From Glandiceps talaboti (lineage: Eukaryota; Hemichordata; Enteropneusta; Spengelidae): a DNA stretch of 64,000 nucleotides. The DNA lies in assembly GCF_964340395.1 (NCBI RefSeq), contig NC_135556.1, forward strand, positions 17,387,642 to 17,451,641, read 5' to 3'. Numbering within the stretch: position 1 is the first letter of the stretch; each line of letters starts with the position of its first letter. Made by a program: the position numbers and the translations under genes. The notes under the pieces are model-generated. The model was not told the origin of the DNA and made no database searches. It worked only from the letters and a program-made list of their open reading frames with translations. Of this stretch, positions 12,485 through 24,836 are shown one piece after another.

Positions 12485-13502
12485 CAACTGGTGCAGTTTT
12501 AACATGGGGACAGAATCAAACCTAGTTTTTGCTCAATACTTATAATAATGACTACTTACAAACAGATCTTTTTTTTATAAAGCCATTTACCGATTTTAGT
12601 GAATATATCTTTGGCTACTTGATGAATATAAAATGTCCAAGTTACAGCTTTAAGTCACAAGAACTTACGAACCTTCACAATATTTTAAAATATCACAAGA
12701 ATAATGGGACCAAACATCTGCACGGAATTAGTTGATGAAGTATTCATGTTGTAAAATAATGTCATCATTGGTGAATGAGTGTTTTTGTTTTTCACAAGCA
12801 AAACCATTTGTTTCCGGCTGTGCATCACACAGGACTTGTGCAGTATTTAAGAAAAAGAAATGGCACGCACAGCAAATACATTTGTTTGACTTTATATAAA
12901 TATAGTAAGACCGTAACCTTGACTCTCAAGTATTGAACAGAATGTCAATGTTACCTTTGAATAATTTAGGATACGTCATGTCAGGTGGGAGTACCGTCGC
13001 ATCATTAAATACTTAATAATGGTTCGATTTTCCTTGACTTTCAAATCAGAGTTCAACGTGGAAGGTCAGTCGTACTAATAGGGTCTCAAACGAAGATGCC
13101 CCCCTTGGGTATATAATGGTAAAATAACAAATTAATGCTACGTTGCCTAAAATAAGTTCCTAACTGAAAAAGAGTCTCACAAACAGCCATGAACTCATCA
13201 AACTCATGTCACGTGACGCTTCACCGAGGACCGAGGACCCTGCGCAGTATTGACGTTTCATGAATTGAATTTTTGATATTGAATACTGTTTTCAGACTTA
13301 TGAACATAATGTGCGAGTCTCTGCAAATGTGATTGGAAAAAAGTTAAGCGCGGAAGACTTGCTTTAAAGCTTCACTAGCTGCAAGTGGAACGTTTTGTTT
13401 GGAAAATATTTTGTTATGTACAAAAATCTACTCATAATATCGCACACCATGAACAGTATTGAATAACATGTGGGTGAGCGTAGTTTTTAAACTGTATAGA
13501 TG

Positions 13503-13706
13503 AAAAATCAAGTCAAATTAATATTTTTTGGTCCCCACCCAAAATCACCGCCCTCAACGGCAATCAGGATTTCAACCAGTCTTGTTTCTGTACTACATAT
13601 GGATAACATCGACCATCGATTAAAATGTACAATGTCTAATTATTGGTATTTTAACAATTTTCAGTGAATATATTGTGGTTGTCAGTTCGAAAATGTTACA
13701 GCTTAT
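13503..13706 (+). repeat. Interspersed repeat, copy 2 of a ~200-bp direct pair
   Basis: Diverged second copy of 12286-12484, about 1.2 kb downstream. The sequence between them has no recognised feature, although a short TGTCCAAGTTACAG-like echo occurs near 12636. Confidence 0.75.
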
Positions 13707-14897
13707 CCGAATATGTTACGTTCACGTCTTCTGACCCTGGCTGTAGTTTTGACCGCTGCCGGACAGCATCTTGATATTCGATCCTTCTCTTATTGCTATG
13801 TTCTTATAAGCTCTTTGGTCACACAGCATTGTCTGGAAATGTGTTTTGCAAAGTACATGAAAGCAGGTAATCATGAACTCTAAATGCCACTATTACATCA
13901 CCATCATTGCGCAAATAGCATGATAAATGCATCGATTTACTTAATTTCTGGAAAACAGAAAACGATCTATAAGCAGTATGCATATTCTTGGCTATCTTCC
14001 ATGCAATTTGTGTTTGTGTGGGAGTACCAAGGAGACAAATGGTGTTTCTATAGCTCCTAAATCAAGGTAATGGTGATAACCTCTGCATTATTGTTTTATG
14101 TTAATATACAATTCTTCGACAGTGCTTAAAATGAATAGACGAAAATGGATACAGTATTTTGACCCACAATACCTTGCAATTTGACAAGACACGTAAGTAA
14201 TAAACCATTGTGTTAAATCTTAGCCGTAGGTGATGTTAAACTTAATCCTCTGCACACATCCACCAGATGTAGACGTTCTCGACTGATGATTAGAGATAAC
14301 GAATAATCCGAATGTCGTACAGGGAATGCTAACACTGTGACACCTTTTGAGAAGATTAATTTTATCTTAGTAAAAACTATCATCTTTGCAACTTTAAATA
14401 AATAAATTTCAGGCTTTTCGAAGTGTGTTAACATTTTACGAAAAATGGACTGATTTATATGACTGCTGTGAGTGACACTGTACCCCTTTCAAATCATGTT
14501 TTTATATTACGTTGCTAGTACAATCTCACGCTGATAACCCAGTCCAGGGTGATGGATGTCTCATACCTCGAGATTTCAGATTCGGATGCAAGTTTAACAA
14601 GTTTAAAAGGTGAATAATGAATCAGTTTGTCGTACGTTGATGCAGGATTGATTAATATGCCCAGCAATGTTAAATGAAGCAAAAGTTTAACTTGGTATGA
14701 CGCTGTTTGCATATACAATTATCGTGCATATTGTTTGAAACCTTAAAAACTTTGCAAGTCTAAAAATGAATTTGTACGAACATAATTTTAAACTATATTC
14801 ATTAGTAACTATTTTTTTCGCTCCAAAAATAATTGTAGTTGTAGCGCTCTGCCACTGCGGTGTAGAGCACTGCCTTAGCAGATTGACACTCACCGAG

Positions 14898-15046
<149 letters not shown>

Positions 15047-15677
15047 TAAGACACTTGTTCCATATAAGATATCGTCATTTGAAAAAAAAAAACATTTCCT
15101 CTATACGATATCCGCTACGACATGGTTTAGCCAACGTTGTGAACAATAAACGTGTAAAGCATTTCTTTAAAGAATGCATTTGAATTTGTTAGAAATAGAG
15201 AAGGAAATCAATGATTTTACGACATCCAGTACCTGATACTATGTGACAGCTGTCTACGTTTCCTTAAACGATTCAGTTAAAGACGTGACTGTCACATTAG
15301 GTATCGAAACACCTGCATCTGTGCATCCCTGCTATTATTAGCGAAGAAATGCATGTAATACAGTAACGTTTCCCGTGTTAATAAACCACACATTTTAAGA
15401 CAGGTAGCCCTTACTTAAGTCTATCTTTTCACATCGTGACACATTAACTAAAGGGGTTTAAAAACGTACATGTTCGTGATACTTTAAATTCATAATTGTA
15501 CTTTATGAGTCTGAATGGTATAGAATGGTAGTCAGAAGTAACCTTTAAACCATGTGTTTTGTGAATGGTAATTTTCGCTCAAATACGCACTGCTCATGGG
15601 TCTTCATCAGTCTGATTAAAATCTGATGTACTGGATTTGGCGCAATTGCTTTATTTACCACTCTTTTTACGTTTTTA

Positions 15678-15746
15678 CCTCCCGTAAGGGTGCGGAAGAT
15701 ATTAAAAGGGGGATGTCTGTCTGTCTGTCTGTCTGTCATGTGTCCG

Positions 15747-15802
<56 letters not shown>

Positions 15803-16956
15803 ACCATTCTCTTAAAAATGGCTTGCTCAATTATATTGAAATTTAGTACCTATAATGTTTGGGGTAATGGCTAGACCTGATTAGTTTTTGAGCGAGATTT
15901 GTTTATGTTAATTAGGGGAATTTGCATATCAATTAAATCAACTAATTAAGTAATATCTCAAAACCGCATACTTCAATTTCAATATAATTTAGTATATTCG
16001 TTAAACATAACAACATACATTTGTCCTATAAAATTTGTTGATATACCTTACAGCGTTAATGAATAATTTGCATAATTAATTATTTTTGGTAATTAGGCTA
16101 TATCTTAAGAATGCATACTTCAAATTCAACATAATTCAGTACACACGTTGACCATAACAATCGCATATGTCCTGCAAAGCTTGGTGATGTACCTTTCAGT
16201 GTTAATGAATAATTTGCATAATTAATGATCCTTGGTAATTAGGCTATATCTTACGACTGCATACTTCAACTTCAATACAATTCAGTACATACATTAACCA
16301 TAACGGAGTGTATATCTCATGTAAAGGTTGTTGTTCGCTGGAAGATTTAGTGAATAATTTGCATGATTAATTTTTTTCAGTAATTAGGCTATATCTTAAG
16401 ACTGCATACTTCAATTTCAATATAATTTACTTCATACACAAAGTTTATACGCCCTGTAAAGTGTGTTGATGTACCATTACAGTGTTAATAACTAATTTGC
16501 ATGATTAATGATTTTCGGTAATTAGGATATATCATAAGAATGCATACTTGAATTTCAATATAATTTAGTACATAAATTATTCATCACAAAGTGGATATGT
16601 CCTATAAAATTTGTTGATGTAGCTTACAGTTTTAATGAAAAATTTGCATAATTAATGATTTTAGGTAACTAGGCTGTATCTTAAAAATGCAAGCTTCAAA
16701 TTTCGTATAATATGGTACATATATCAACCATAATAATACGCACCTGTTGCTACAATTTTTACCGTTAATGAGTATTTCGAATATTGAACGGTATTCAGTA
16801 ATTTAAGCAGTATCATGCACTCTTCAAATTCCGTATAATTTGGTACATACATTAACCTAAGAAAGCACGCTTGTCCAAAAACAAACCTGTTACCATAGTG
16901 TGTTTTTTTTTAGTTTAATGAATTATTTGCGTAATTAGTGATTCCCTCACGGGAGG
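15678..16956. mobile_element. Non-autonomous element with 13-bp inverted ends and internal ~145-bp tandem repeats
   Basis: The ends are CCTCCCGTAAGGG (15678-15690) and, inverted, CCTCCCGTGAGGG (16944-16956). Inside the left end are (TGTC)n (15714-15738) and (TG)n (15751-15801). From ~15900 to ~16935 a unit of about 145 bp repeats imperfectly 6-7 times, recognised by AATTTGCATAATTAATGA, TAATTAGGCTATATCTTA and GCATACTTCAA blocks (TTAGG cores at ~16093, 16238, 16383, 16521, 16668). No transposase frame. The layout (inverted end, microsatellite, tandem central repeats, inverted end) is known for non-autonomous elements in molluscs and other invertebrates; I do not claim a named family. Confidence 0.75.
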
Positions 16957-16999
16957 CATTCAGTTTAAATCTGGTTCCCGTTATGATGATGATACTGGT

Positions 17000-17063
17000 G
17001 TCGCCATAGACCTGCATGCTTAGTGTATTATCGCCATACACCTGCACGCTTAGTGTATTATCT
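17000..17063 (+). repeat. Two tandem ~31-bp units
   Basis: CGCCATAGACCTGCATGC and CGCCATACACCTGCACGC, each followed by TTAGTGTATTAT, stand head to tail just after the 1.28 kb element. Confidence 0.75.
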
Positions 17064-17385
17064 CACACAGCAGATTATTTCAAGCAAATCCATAGAGCAT
17101 ATTTCGAGTGTTATGCTCGAATTTCAAGAGAATTTCTGGAAAATGTATAATTATTGCAAGTGTTTTGACTAATTGTGAATTGTGCTCTTGCAAGTTAACG
17201 TACTTTATTAACATACCGTGTGATTTATAAGGTTTTTTAAATTTTGGTAACCTGAGTAAACATTAACTCTTGTAATTTTGAAAAAACCCCGTGTATAGTA
17301 TTTGTGTATTTGGTACTTCAAACAACTGAATTCAGACCCAACATGTCTGAAGCCAAATTATGAACATGATTGACAATAAAAGGGA

Positions 17386-17717
17386 AATAATAATAATGTT
17401 GGGTTCTTATCCGTGCTCAAAGCGCTTTACAATTATTACCCCTGGCTCGGATCAGAACGGCACAACGGCCCTTTAGTCTTCCTCAACTCCCCGGGGAGCA
17501 TCCATAGCAGCCATTTAAGCGCATGGGATTAAGGCCTTCACATTGCAACCTACATCCTACCAGGTCCCCAATTATACAGCTGGGTTGACTGAGGCACAGT
17601 CGTGGTTCAAATCTTGCCCAAGGACTTTAGCCACTCAGAAACAAACAGACGGGGCTTGAACCTGCAACCTGTAGATTCCAAGCCGGTAACGCTAACCATT
17701 CACCCATCATGACTCCA
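17386..17717 (-). mobile_element. tRNA-derived SINE, copy 1
   Basis: On the minus strand the element begins near 17717 with a tRNA-like head: GGTTAGCGTTACCGG resembles an A box, and GGTTCAAGCCC (B-box-like) follows. The body contains TGGCTAAAGTCCTTGGGCAA and GGGGAGTTGAGGAAG, and the 3' end is AAAGCGCTTTGAGC followed by an (ATT)n tail. A second, inverted copy lies at 35604-35938. SINEs are transcribed by RNA polymerase III from the internal A and B boxes and moved by LINE machinery. The intact box B and long shared body make a true tRNA gene unlikely. Confidence 0.82.
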
Positions 17718-17934
17718 CATAAATATGTAAACAGGACAACATTTAAAGGATCCCTAAAAAAATTCTGGAACTAGCACTTTATCATGTTAAAATTGACAAC
17801 GTGAAATATGGTATAGTATGGATGTAAAAAGTGTATAATATGGATGTTTAGCATCAAACAATTTCCGGCTGATTAAATATACGTCCACAAGAGGTTATGC
17901 AAAGAGGCTGTCTTAACAACATACATTACTATCA

Positions 17935-17937
<3 letters not shown>

Positions 17938-18013
<76 letters not shown>

Positions 18014-18038
18014 CCACACACCCACCCACACCCACACC

Positions 18039-18076
<38 letters not shown>

Positions 18077-18077
18077 A
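17938..18077. repeat. (TA)n-(CA/CCCACA)n-(TA)n microsatellite
   Basis: TA run 17938-18002, CA and CCCACA units 18003-18052, TA run 18053-18077. Inside the gene A intron. Confidence 0.95.
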
Positions 18078-18367
18078 TAATGGTGGCAATGACATTACAG
18101 ATAAACTTACTATACAATATGTATAATATATGAATGATTGCTTCTGTTACACAAACAGGTTCATTTTTTTTTGTTTTCTGTATAAATTGATAAAAATGTT
18201 TAAAATTTATTTACCACGTATGCAATCAATATATATCACCTCGCCAACAAGCGGTGGAAAAATCGCTATATTTTCACCGTGTAAACTTCATTTTGTATGT
18301 ACAATAATTAGGAAGTAAACTTAAAGGGGTCAAGTTAGACAACAATATGCTTATGACACAAAGTTAA

Positions 18368-18369
<2 letters not shown>

Positions 18370-18400
<31 letters not shown>

Positions 18401-18596
18401 TGTATGTATGTATGTATGTATGTATGTGTGTGTGTATGTCTGTATGTATGTATGCGTGTATGCATGTATGCATGCATGTATGTATGTATGTATGTATGTA
18501 TGTATGTATGTGTGTGTATGTGCGTATGTACGTACGTACGTACGTACGTACGTAAGTGTGTGTGTTTATGTGCGTGTATGTATGTGTGTGTGTATG
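18370..18596. repeat. (ATGT)n-rich compound array with (ACGT)n and (TG)n
   Basis: Mostly ATGT units with ATGC, ACGT (18528-18555) and TG variants. Frames of 73-117 codons on both strands are repeat artefacts. Confidence 0.95.
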
Positions 18597-21361
18597 ATTA
18601 GGACAGACACATCCACTTGAATTTACAGAAAGTTCATTTTGATTAAAGTTCGATGGTATATACATATTGTGGTGCATAACATTAATGCACACTTGGTAAA
18701 GCATTTTAATATATCATTTTATTTCCTAGTTATACTTAGACTATCCAAGTAATTTTTCTGGTTCGACAAAGGGAAAAGGCCATACGTTTGCGGCAAGAAA
18801 TCAGTATCATCACGACCGTAACACCCAAGTACATGTAGAAAATGGCACTGTTTTAATAACTGAACGTATTGCTTTGCACTAATAATGCTAACATTATGTA
18901 CGCCTTGCAATTGGTTATATTAAAAATCAATAGCATACTGGTTTCTTATATGAAACATATAAACTAATTCACATGTGGCACAGAGTGGAAACACTGTTGT
19001 AAGTATAGATTTAAATATATACCGGTTTAGATAAGGGCTTGATGCACGTGGAAAGTAGTAATGCTGACATTTTACATTTGCTAAAATGTTCAAACCACAC
19101 TGATTAGAAAAAGGAACGGTACTATCATATTGCAGATTGGGAATAAGATTTCCTCAAACATGAAACGCCGATCCTTGAATTGCTCGGGGTTCTAAGTCAA
19201 AGACCGCTTACATCATGAAGTATGCAGAAGGCAGAATTATAACAAAGTAAGCTTTAGCTCTGTTTGATAAGGTATATACGGTGGTCTTACTATGGCGTCA
19301 CATGGACTGTAAAAATCAATATAATGACACAGCATTGATGGACATATTTGGGAATTTAATCTCCAAAGAATATCTCAGCCAACTACAACATTTGAACGAA
19401 CTAACAGCTACTAATTGCTCATGCAATAACACATTTGGGTGTCTAGAGAACTGAATTGTGTGACAAACAAACAAACAAACGAAATTGTCAATATTGTGTA
19501 CTTGGGTCTTTTGGAAAAATCTTGAATACAATAAATTATGCTTGTTTTCCCTAGTTGATTAAAGTTATAGGGTCAACATTTAGTGGACATATCAATGGAA
19601 AAGACAATTGCATGATGTTGACAACTAGTGTGGAACAGTTGGAATCAACTAATCAAATATCGGAAGAACGTAACGTATATATTACAGAAATGGCAAAATA
19701 GCATAGGTTTCGGAACTCACGTTACAAATGCCTTATTACTAATTGATTTATTACTAGTGTGTTACCACACCGTGTGTCTATTCGTGTTTTCAAATGTCAA
19801 TACAATAATGTCGATGAGGTACATGCTTTGTATTGAGCGTTCCCACAAGAACTAGAATTAAAAAAAAAACCTGCGCAATTTAAATTTCCCCTGACAGGCA
19901 CAAACATCCTCAGCACTTCTTTTGTGAAAGGATCATATTTCACATTGTTGATAACAAATCAGGATATAATCTAAGAGTGGAATTTTCTGATAGGAAGAGT
20001 AAAGATTATAACATTCCGACTATCTTAGCAACGTCACGTAAATCTAAAGATGAAATTTAAAAGTCTGGGCTCTTAACCACGACAAGACAGCAGTTGGACA
20101 TATCAAGTAATCTATTAGATTCACTTAATAAATTGGATGAAAACCTAACAAATCAGAATTCGCAGAACGTCAGTAATATACATCTGATCGAGTATACGAC
20201 ATCTCATTGCTGAAATTTTTTTTAAAAGAACTTGGTTATCGTTTTTATATATTTTTCGTTATTATTTGTATGGATTTCATCTAGCTATGTACGCATCAAA
20301 TGTGTCACTGTAATTACCGGAACTAAAATATGGTAAACATATTCATACTTTCAAATGAAAACTAGAACATCAACGTCTTAGAAAGATTTCACGAAGTGAT
20401 AAAATATGTATCAAATATTTTTAATAGCAGAAGCTAATCGGTAAAGATAAATATTGTCAAAGTGGCCAACGTAATTATAACCTTCATAAGTGGTATTAGC
20501 CATTCTGTGTTTAGTATTAACACAGTAATACCAAAGTAATGTCATGCATACAAGCTGGACTTTTGTTAATACTGTACAGTGTTTGAATGCTTTGATATAT
20601 AATGGAGTAATAGTTGTTCGCTATTGAGCGAGGAAAATTAAAAAAAACCCGATTAACTGTACTTATTCGGTTTGTGCGCTAGCAATGGAATAATGATGAT
20701 ACTAGCCATATTCCCACCTGGACCCTATACTTTGAAATAGGACACATAATATACTATACGCCAGAACATAAATATTGAAAAAGAAACATCTCCATCTGGT
20801 GTTCTTTGGGAAATGATTCAGATAGAATTTCTATGAAAGGAATACAAACAATCCACAACCCTTTTTGAGATGATGCATATAATAAACATCTATGTCGCGA
20901 TTAAACGGAGGTACCTTATATCAAACGATTTGTTTAGAAGCAATATATATTGTAACAATAACGGAATTAAACTAAGTTTGTAGAAGTTATATAGGAAAAC
21001 ATATGACATTTACACATGTACTCTTTCAAAGACATCAGATTATATATACCTTATGCTATTCTATTTGATTTGACATGTCGTTCTACAATCTTTAAAAGAA
21101 ATACAGGATTATAACCTATGCCCCTTACTCTTCTTATCAAACACTCTCGTACTTAAGATTCTTGTTAGAATATAGAATAGAGAGTTTTGTTTAAATTATC
21201 CGATCGAGTCACGCACTGTCCACTGTAATGAGGCGGCTTTATCATAGTATTTGAATTAAAAGCAAATTTTTTATACATCTGTCGTCTTGGAATCTCCAAT
21301 CAACCTACTACCACCACATTGTTGAGGCAACACACCGTATCGTATTACAAATCGAACGTTT

Positions 21362-21586
21362 TACAACCGTTAACGGGGGAAGTAAAGCGTTTTAGCTACT
21401 TGTCCAATTCACTTAACACGTTCATATCAGATGTAAAAGAAGAATCTGCCCAGTACGCGGTCTTAATATGTGAACAATATTGCCAGCAGACGAAACCCAA
21501 CGGCGTCCGAAGACAAATTTTATTGACAATTCATTGACTGCAGTGTTAGCTGAAACGCTTTACTTCCCCGTTAACGGTTACAAGTA
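21362..21586. mobile_element. Short foldback element with ~35-bp inverted arms
   Basis: Left arm 21362-21397 contains AACCGTTAACGGGGGAAGTA; the right arm 21549-21586 is its inverse, ending ACTTCCCCGTTAACGGTT. Each arm carries the palindrome CCGTTAACGG. The ~150-bp interior gives a 72-codon frame with no known domain. Best read as a MITE or foldback copy. Confidence 0.72.
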
Positions 21587-23199
21587 CTTCCTTTCAATAA
21601 ACGTCCGCCACCTTTATTAACAAGATGTCATGCTTAACTTCAGTATACTCGTGACTCGGGATGTTGCATGGTAACACCTGTTGTCACTGATATTTTCACA
21701 GTGTGAAAGCAGGTAACTTATCTGTAAATCCAGTGATGTCAAACATTTGCTATACGACAGTGTTATCCTAAGTATATCTTTACAAAACACGTCTTACTAT
21801 ATTAAAATGGGTTCTGTTGTCATTTTTTGTTACTTCCTTTGCCTATTAAGGAAAATATGGATGGCACAATATCCATTAAGCATTCGAAAGATGGATTTCA
21901 GGAATACTTAACTGCAAGTAACGTGGAATGTTTGTGATTAGACGAAATTTTAGATATGAGATTTTGCCTTTGGCAGTCAATCGTTACCGGATATGTGTAC
22001 TTCTCGCAAACATTTTAATGTGTCTGGCAACAATACACTCATCTACATATGCTGACTATTTTGTACATTATTGACCATTTGTTAATAATATGTCGTGGAT
22101 TTAATCAATATTTCACGTTTGCCATAGCCTAACGAGATAAAGTCTGGTAGTTTATATATATTTCAAATTCGCATAACAAAGCGCGCCATAAATTATCGCA
22201 TTTATTTATTTGTAACAAAAACTTACATGAATGGGAACCACACTGGCTAATCTCTGAATGGAAGGGTTAATTCCGAAACATCGTAGTTTCTTTTACCGTT
22301 TTCTTCGAACTAAGATCATTTTATTTTGCCATTTGTGTTTACTATGCATAGGGTCACACTTTATGCGGGAAGAAACGGGATTACTCAGGGAAGCGTATGT
22401 TGTTTTATAGCGTCAAACTGATCGGCACTCTTCTAACAATCATTGTATCGCATTGCTGCGAGTAAAAAAAAAAGATAATCAATTTTGGTTTAATTACATT
22501 AGATAGCAGAATAACACACATGGCCATATTGCTTTACACTGTCTTAAACATAAGTGGAACTAGAGGGAGTTTTGTCATCAACAAGATACCATCTCCCCTA
22601 TATAAAATGAACTGAACATGTCATAAAAAGATTCGATTTCTGAACATTAGAGCAAATATCATAACTTTCAGCCACTGTCCACTTCCATTACTTTGTAACA
22701 CCTCATCAGTGTTATTTCTTTTAACAATGTATCCTTTATCTCGAATAGCTATTGCCTTATCCATTAAAAGGGTGACTTGAACGCAAACAATAATATGGGA
22801 TTGTTTTTATAATGACTTTTAAAAATAAAGGATGTCTGTAATCATTCGATTAAGAGTACAATATGTCTAGTATGTTTCATAGATAGTCCTATCTAATGAA
22901 CTGTGAACATGTGTGGATAATACTAGATCTCAGGGTATATATTCCGCGCACTTTTTCGAGAGTTTAGCTTGCACATTATCTAACATTCGAAACATTAGAC
23001 AGTCAATGATTTCACGAGCACGTTCCCTAACGCGAAGAGATGATAGCGTGTAAATTAATTTGTTTACTTTTGTGCAGATTAGAGAGGTATTGTTATTTCA
23101 GGGCATATGACACAATCATAATTATCGATGAATATGTAACTTTAGTCGATATTGATGTATCACCTGTGAAATTGAAGAATTTGTGATTATAACTCTTAC

Positions 23200-23666
23200 C
23201 TGTCGACGGCTATAACCAGCAGAGAGTTTGTTGAAATGTACAGTGACATGGACTTTATGTAGCCAGCACCTATACATATAGTTTCGTTGAATGGCCAGTT
23301 TCGCATCATGTAGTACGTCAGATTAAACGGTGCTACTAAAACAGCTACTAAAAAATCAGAAAGGGCTAGGTTGGCGATAAGTAAATTCGGTACAGTCCTC
23401 ATTTTGCGATATCTGAGTAAGATGAACACTAGTAGAACGTTGCCTATTCCGCATACAACTATCATCGAAGCATAGACCATACAGAGGAATACTTTAGCAG
23501 CGGGATGAACGGCTGCAATCGACGAGTTGTTGACGTTGTCATCATAAGGAAGGCAAAAGTTGTAATCATACCCATAACCGAGGTAGGCGAAGGCATAATC
23601 GCTTTCATTAAGTGTTGAATTAAGACAAGACTTCATCCTGTATGCTTGCATATAGTGGTCTGTCAT
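23200..23666 (-). CDS. Prokineticin-receptor-like GPCR, gene A, exon 1 (N-terminus to TM3)
   Basis: Initial coding exon, residues 1-155 plus two bases of codon 156. The ATG at 23666-23664 is the first in frame after an upstream in-frame stop at 23684-23682, with G at -3. The extracellular N-terminus (~1-55) has glycosylation sequons at N16, N20, N46 and N47 and no obvious cleavable signal peptide, as usual for class A receptors. TM1 (~57-84) contains GIGN (N76), TM2 (~92-118) LALSD (D104), extracellular loop 1 NWPFNETIC with C131 for the conserved disulfide, and TM3 SLYISTNSLLVIAVDR. MRTVPNLLIANLALSDFLVA and SLYISTNSLL-IA-DR closely match the pattern of prokineticin receptors, which also carry an intron at this DRY position as I recall. 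The donor CAG|GTAAGAG at 23200/23199 is near-consensus. It acts at the plasma membrane as a peptide receptor; ligand unknown. Confidence 0.92.
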
Positions 23667-23984
23667 CGCAGAACGCGTATGTTACAGTTGCTAAATGTAA
23701 TACTCGCGTGGATGTGTGGTGTCTTCGCATCTGCCAGATGAGGAAAATGTTGATAAAGACCCTACAGCAGTTTTCCGATTACATAACAGGAGCCTGTCCA
23801 CTCACATAGAAGATGTCGTGCAGTAATTGCTATAGTCACTTGACAATGTGTTCCAATCATTCGCACACCCCACTTTCATCATGATATTTCGGTGCGTTTT
23901 CTTTCCATGCTGGCGCTGTATTGTTTAGTATTAACACTCGAAAACACATCTCATCTTCGCATTGCAGTTTCTCTGTTCATTCTT
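23667..23984 (-). other. Probable 5' UTR and proximal promoter of gene A
   Basis: Lies between the start codon and a TATA-like box. The in-frame stop at 23682-23684 means no N-terminal extension. A further untranslated exon cannot be excluded. Confidence 0.4.
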
Positions 23985-23993
23985 CTTTTTATA
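23985..23993 (-). promoter_or_regulatory. Candidate TATA box for gene A
   Basis: The minus strand reads TATAAAAAG here, about 320 bp upstream of the ATG. That would place a transcription start near 23955. AT-rich DNA gives such matches by chance, so this is only a candidate. Confidence 0.33.
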
Positions 23994-24688
23994 CTACCCA
24001 AACTGAGCCAATGTTGAAATATGAATCGTGTGCGACGTGTGGAAAACGTGGTAAAGATTGATAGGTGTTATTTTCAGCCGGATGGAGGCCAATTGGTCGT
24101 GAGTTGATTACGGCGTCAGAGAAATACTGCGCTTAGGTTACAGCGCGCCCTCAAATCAACAGTAATACTTTTTCCAAGCTGATGTGAACTGAATAACTTC
24201 CATTAGGGCAGCCAAATGAAAGCTTTTGGCACCCGTGCCTATGCAAACAGTGCATTGAAAGTAGAGGTATCTCTAAAAACTAAAATATTATTGTCAGGTG
24301 AAACTGTCATCAATATCCGATAATACGTCGAATGCCCGACTATGTGTTTACACAGTTTCAATTCTCGGTACCTGATATAAAATATTACTAAACTTACCGC
24401 GGTTTACATCCCAATGGTGGGATTTATGAGAATTGGGTTGCTATGTAAGCTTATATCATACATTCAACACAATCATCGGAATGACGTTGTTTGTGAAGTA
24501 AATAAAAAACCTATTATATTGTCAGAGTTCAGGGAGTATACACCCATCAAACTGTAATTGTACACATCACATTAAAAGATATCCAATATATGTAATTTCA
24601 TTATTTAGACTCATTGAAAGACACGTTTTGAAAGTTTCCTGACATGATATAAAAATATAGTATACGGTATACCCTTATGCAATGTGTA
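23994..24688. other. Upstream region of gene A; no feature recognised
   Basis: Potential distal regulatory sequence by position. I see no repeat or coding frame. Confidence 0.35.
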
Positions 24689-24836
24689 TATGTTATTTGC
24701 CAAATACCGTTCCATATCTTGCTGCGAGAGGTAATTTTTTCTGGTATAACGGAGAGCCGGAGGCGAGCCGTTATACCAGAAAAATTACCTCGACCAGCGA
24801 GATGTGGAACAGTATTTGGTAAATAACATACTTATA
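24689..24836. mobile_element. Near-perfect foldback hairpin, ~65-bp arms
   Basis: Left arm 24689-24752 and right arm 24773-24836 are inverse copies (GTTATTTGCCAAATACCGTT versus inverse of AACAGTATTTGGTAAATAAC; AATTTTTTCTGGTATAACGG versus CCGTTATACCAGAAAAATT). They meet at a ~20-bp GC-rich centre (AGAGCCGGAGGCGAGC). Typical of a foldback/MITE copy; cruciform or hairpin RNA potential is high. Confidence 0.85.

Noticed and set aside
17640-17717. Genuine tRNA gene
   Set aside because: Box A and B words are present but the cloverleaf is not maintained, and the homologous body continues ~250 bp in a second copy, so it is a SINE head.
18351-18704. 117-codon minus-strand frame rich in His-Thr-Tyr-Ile
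   Set aside because: Produced by the (ATGT)n/(TG)n array; no non-repeat coding content.
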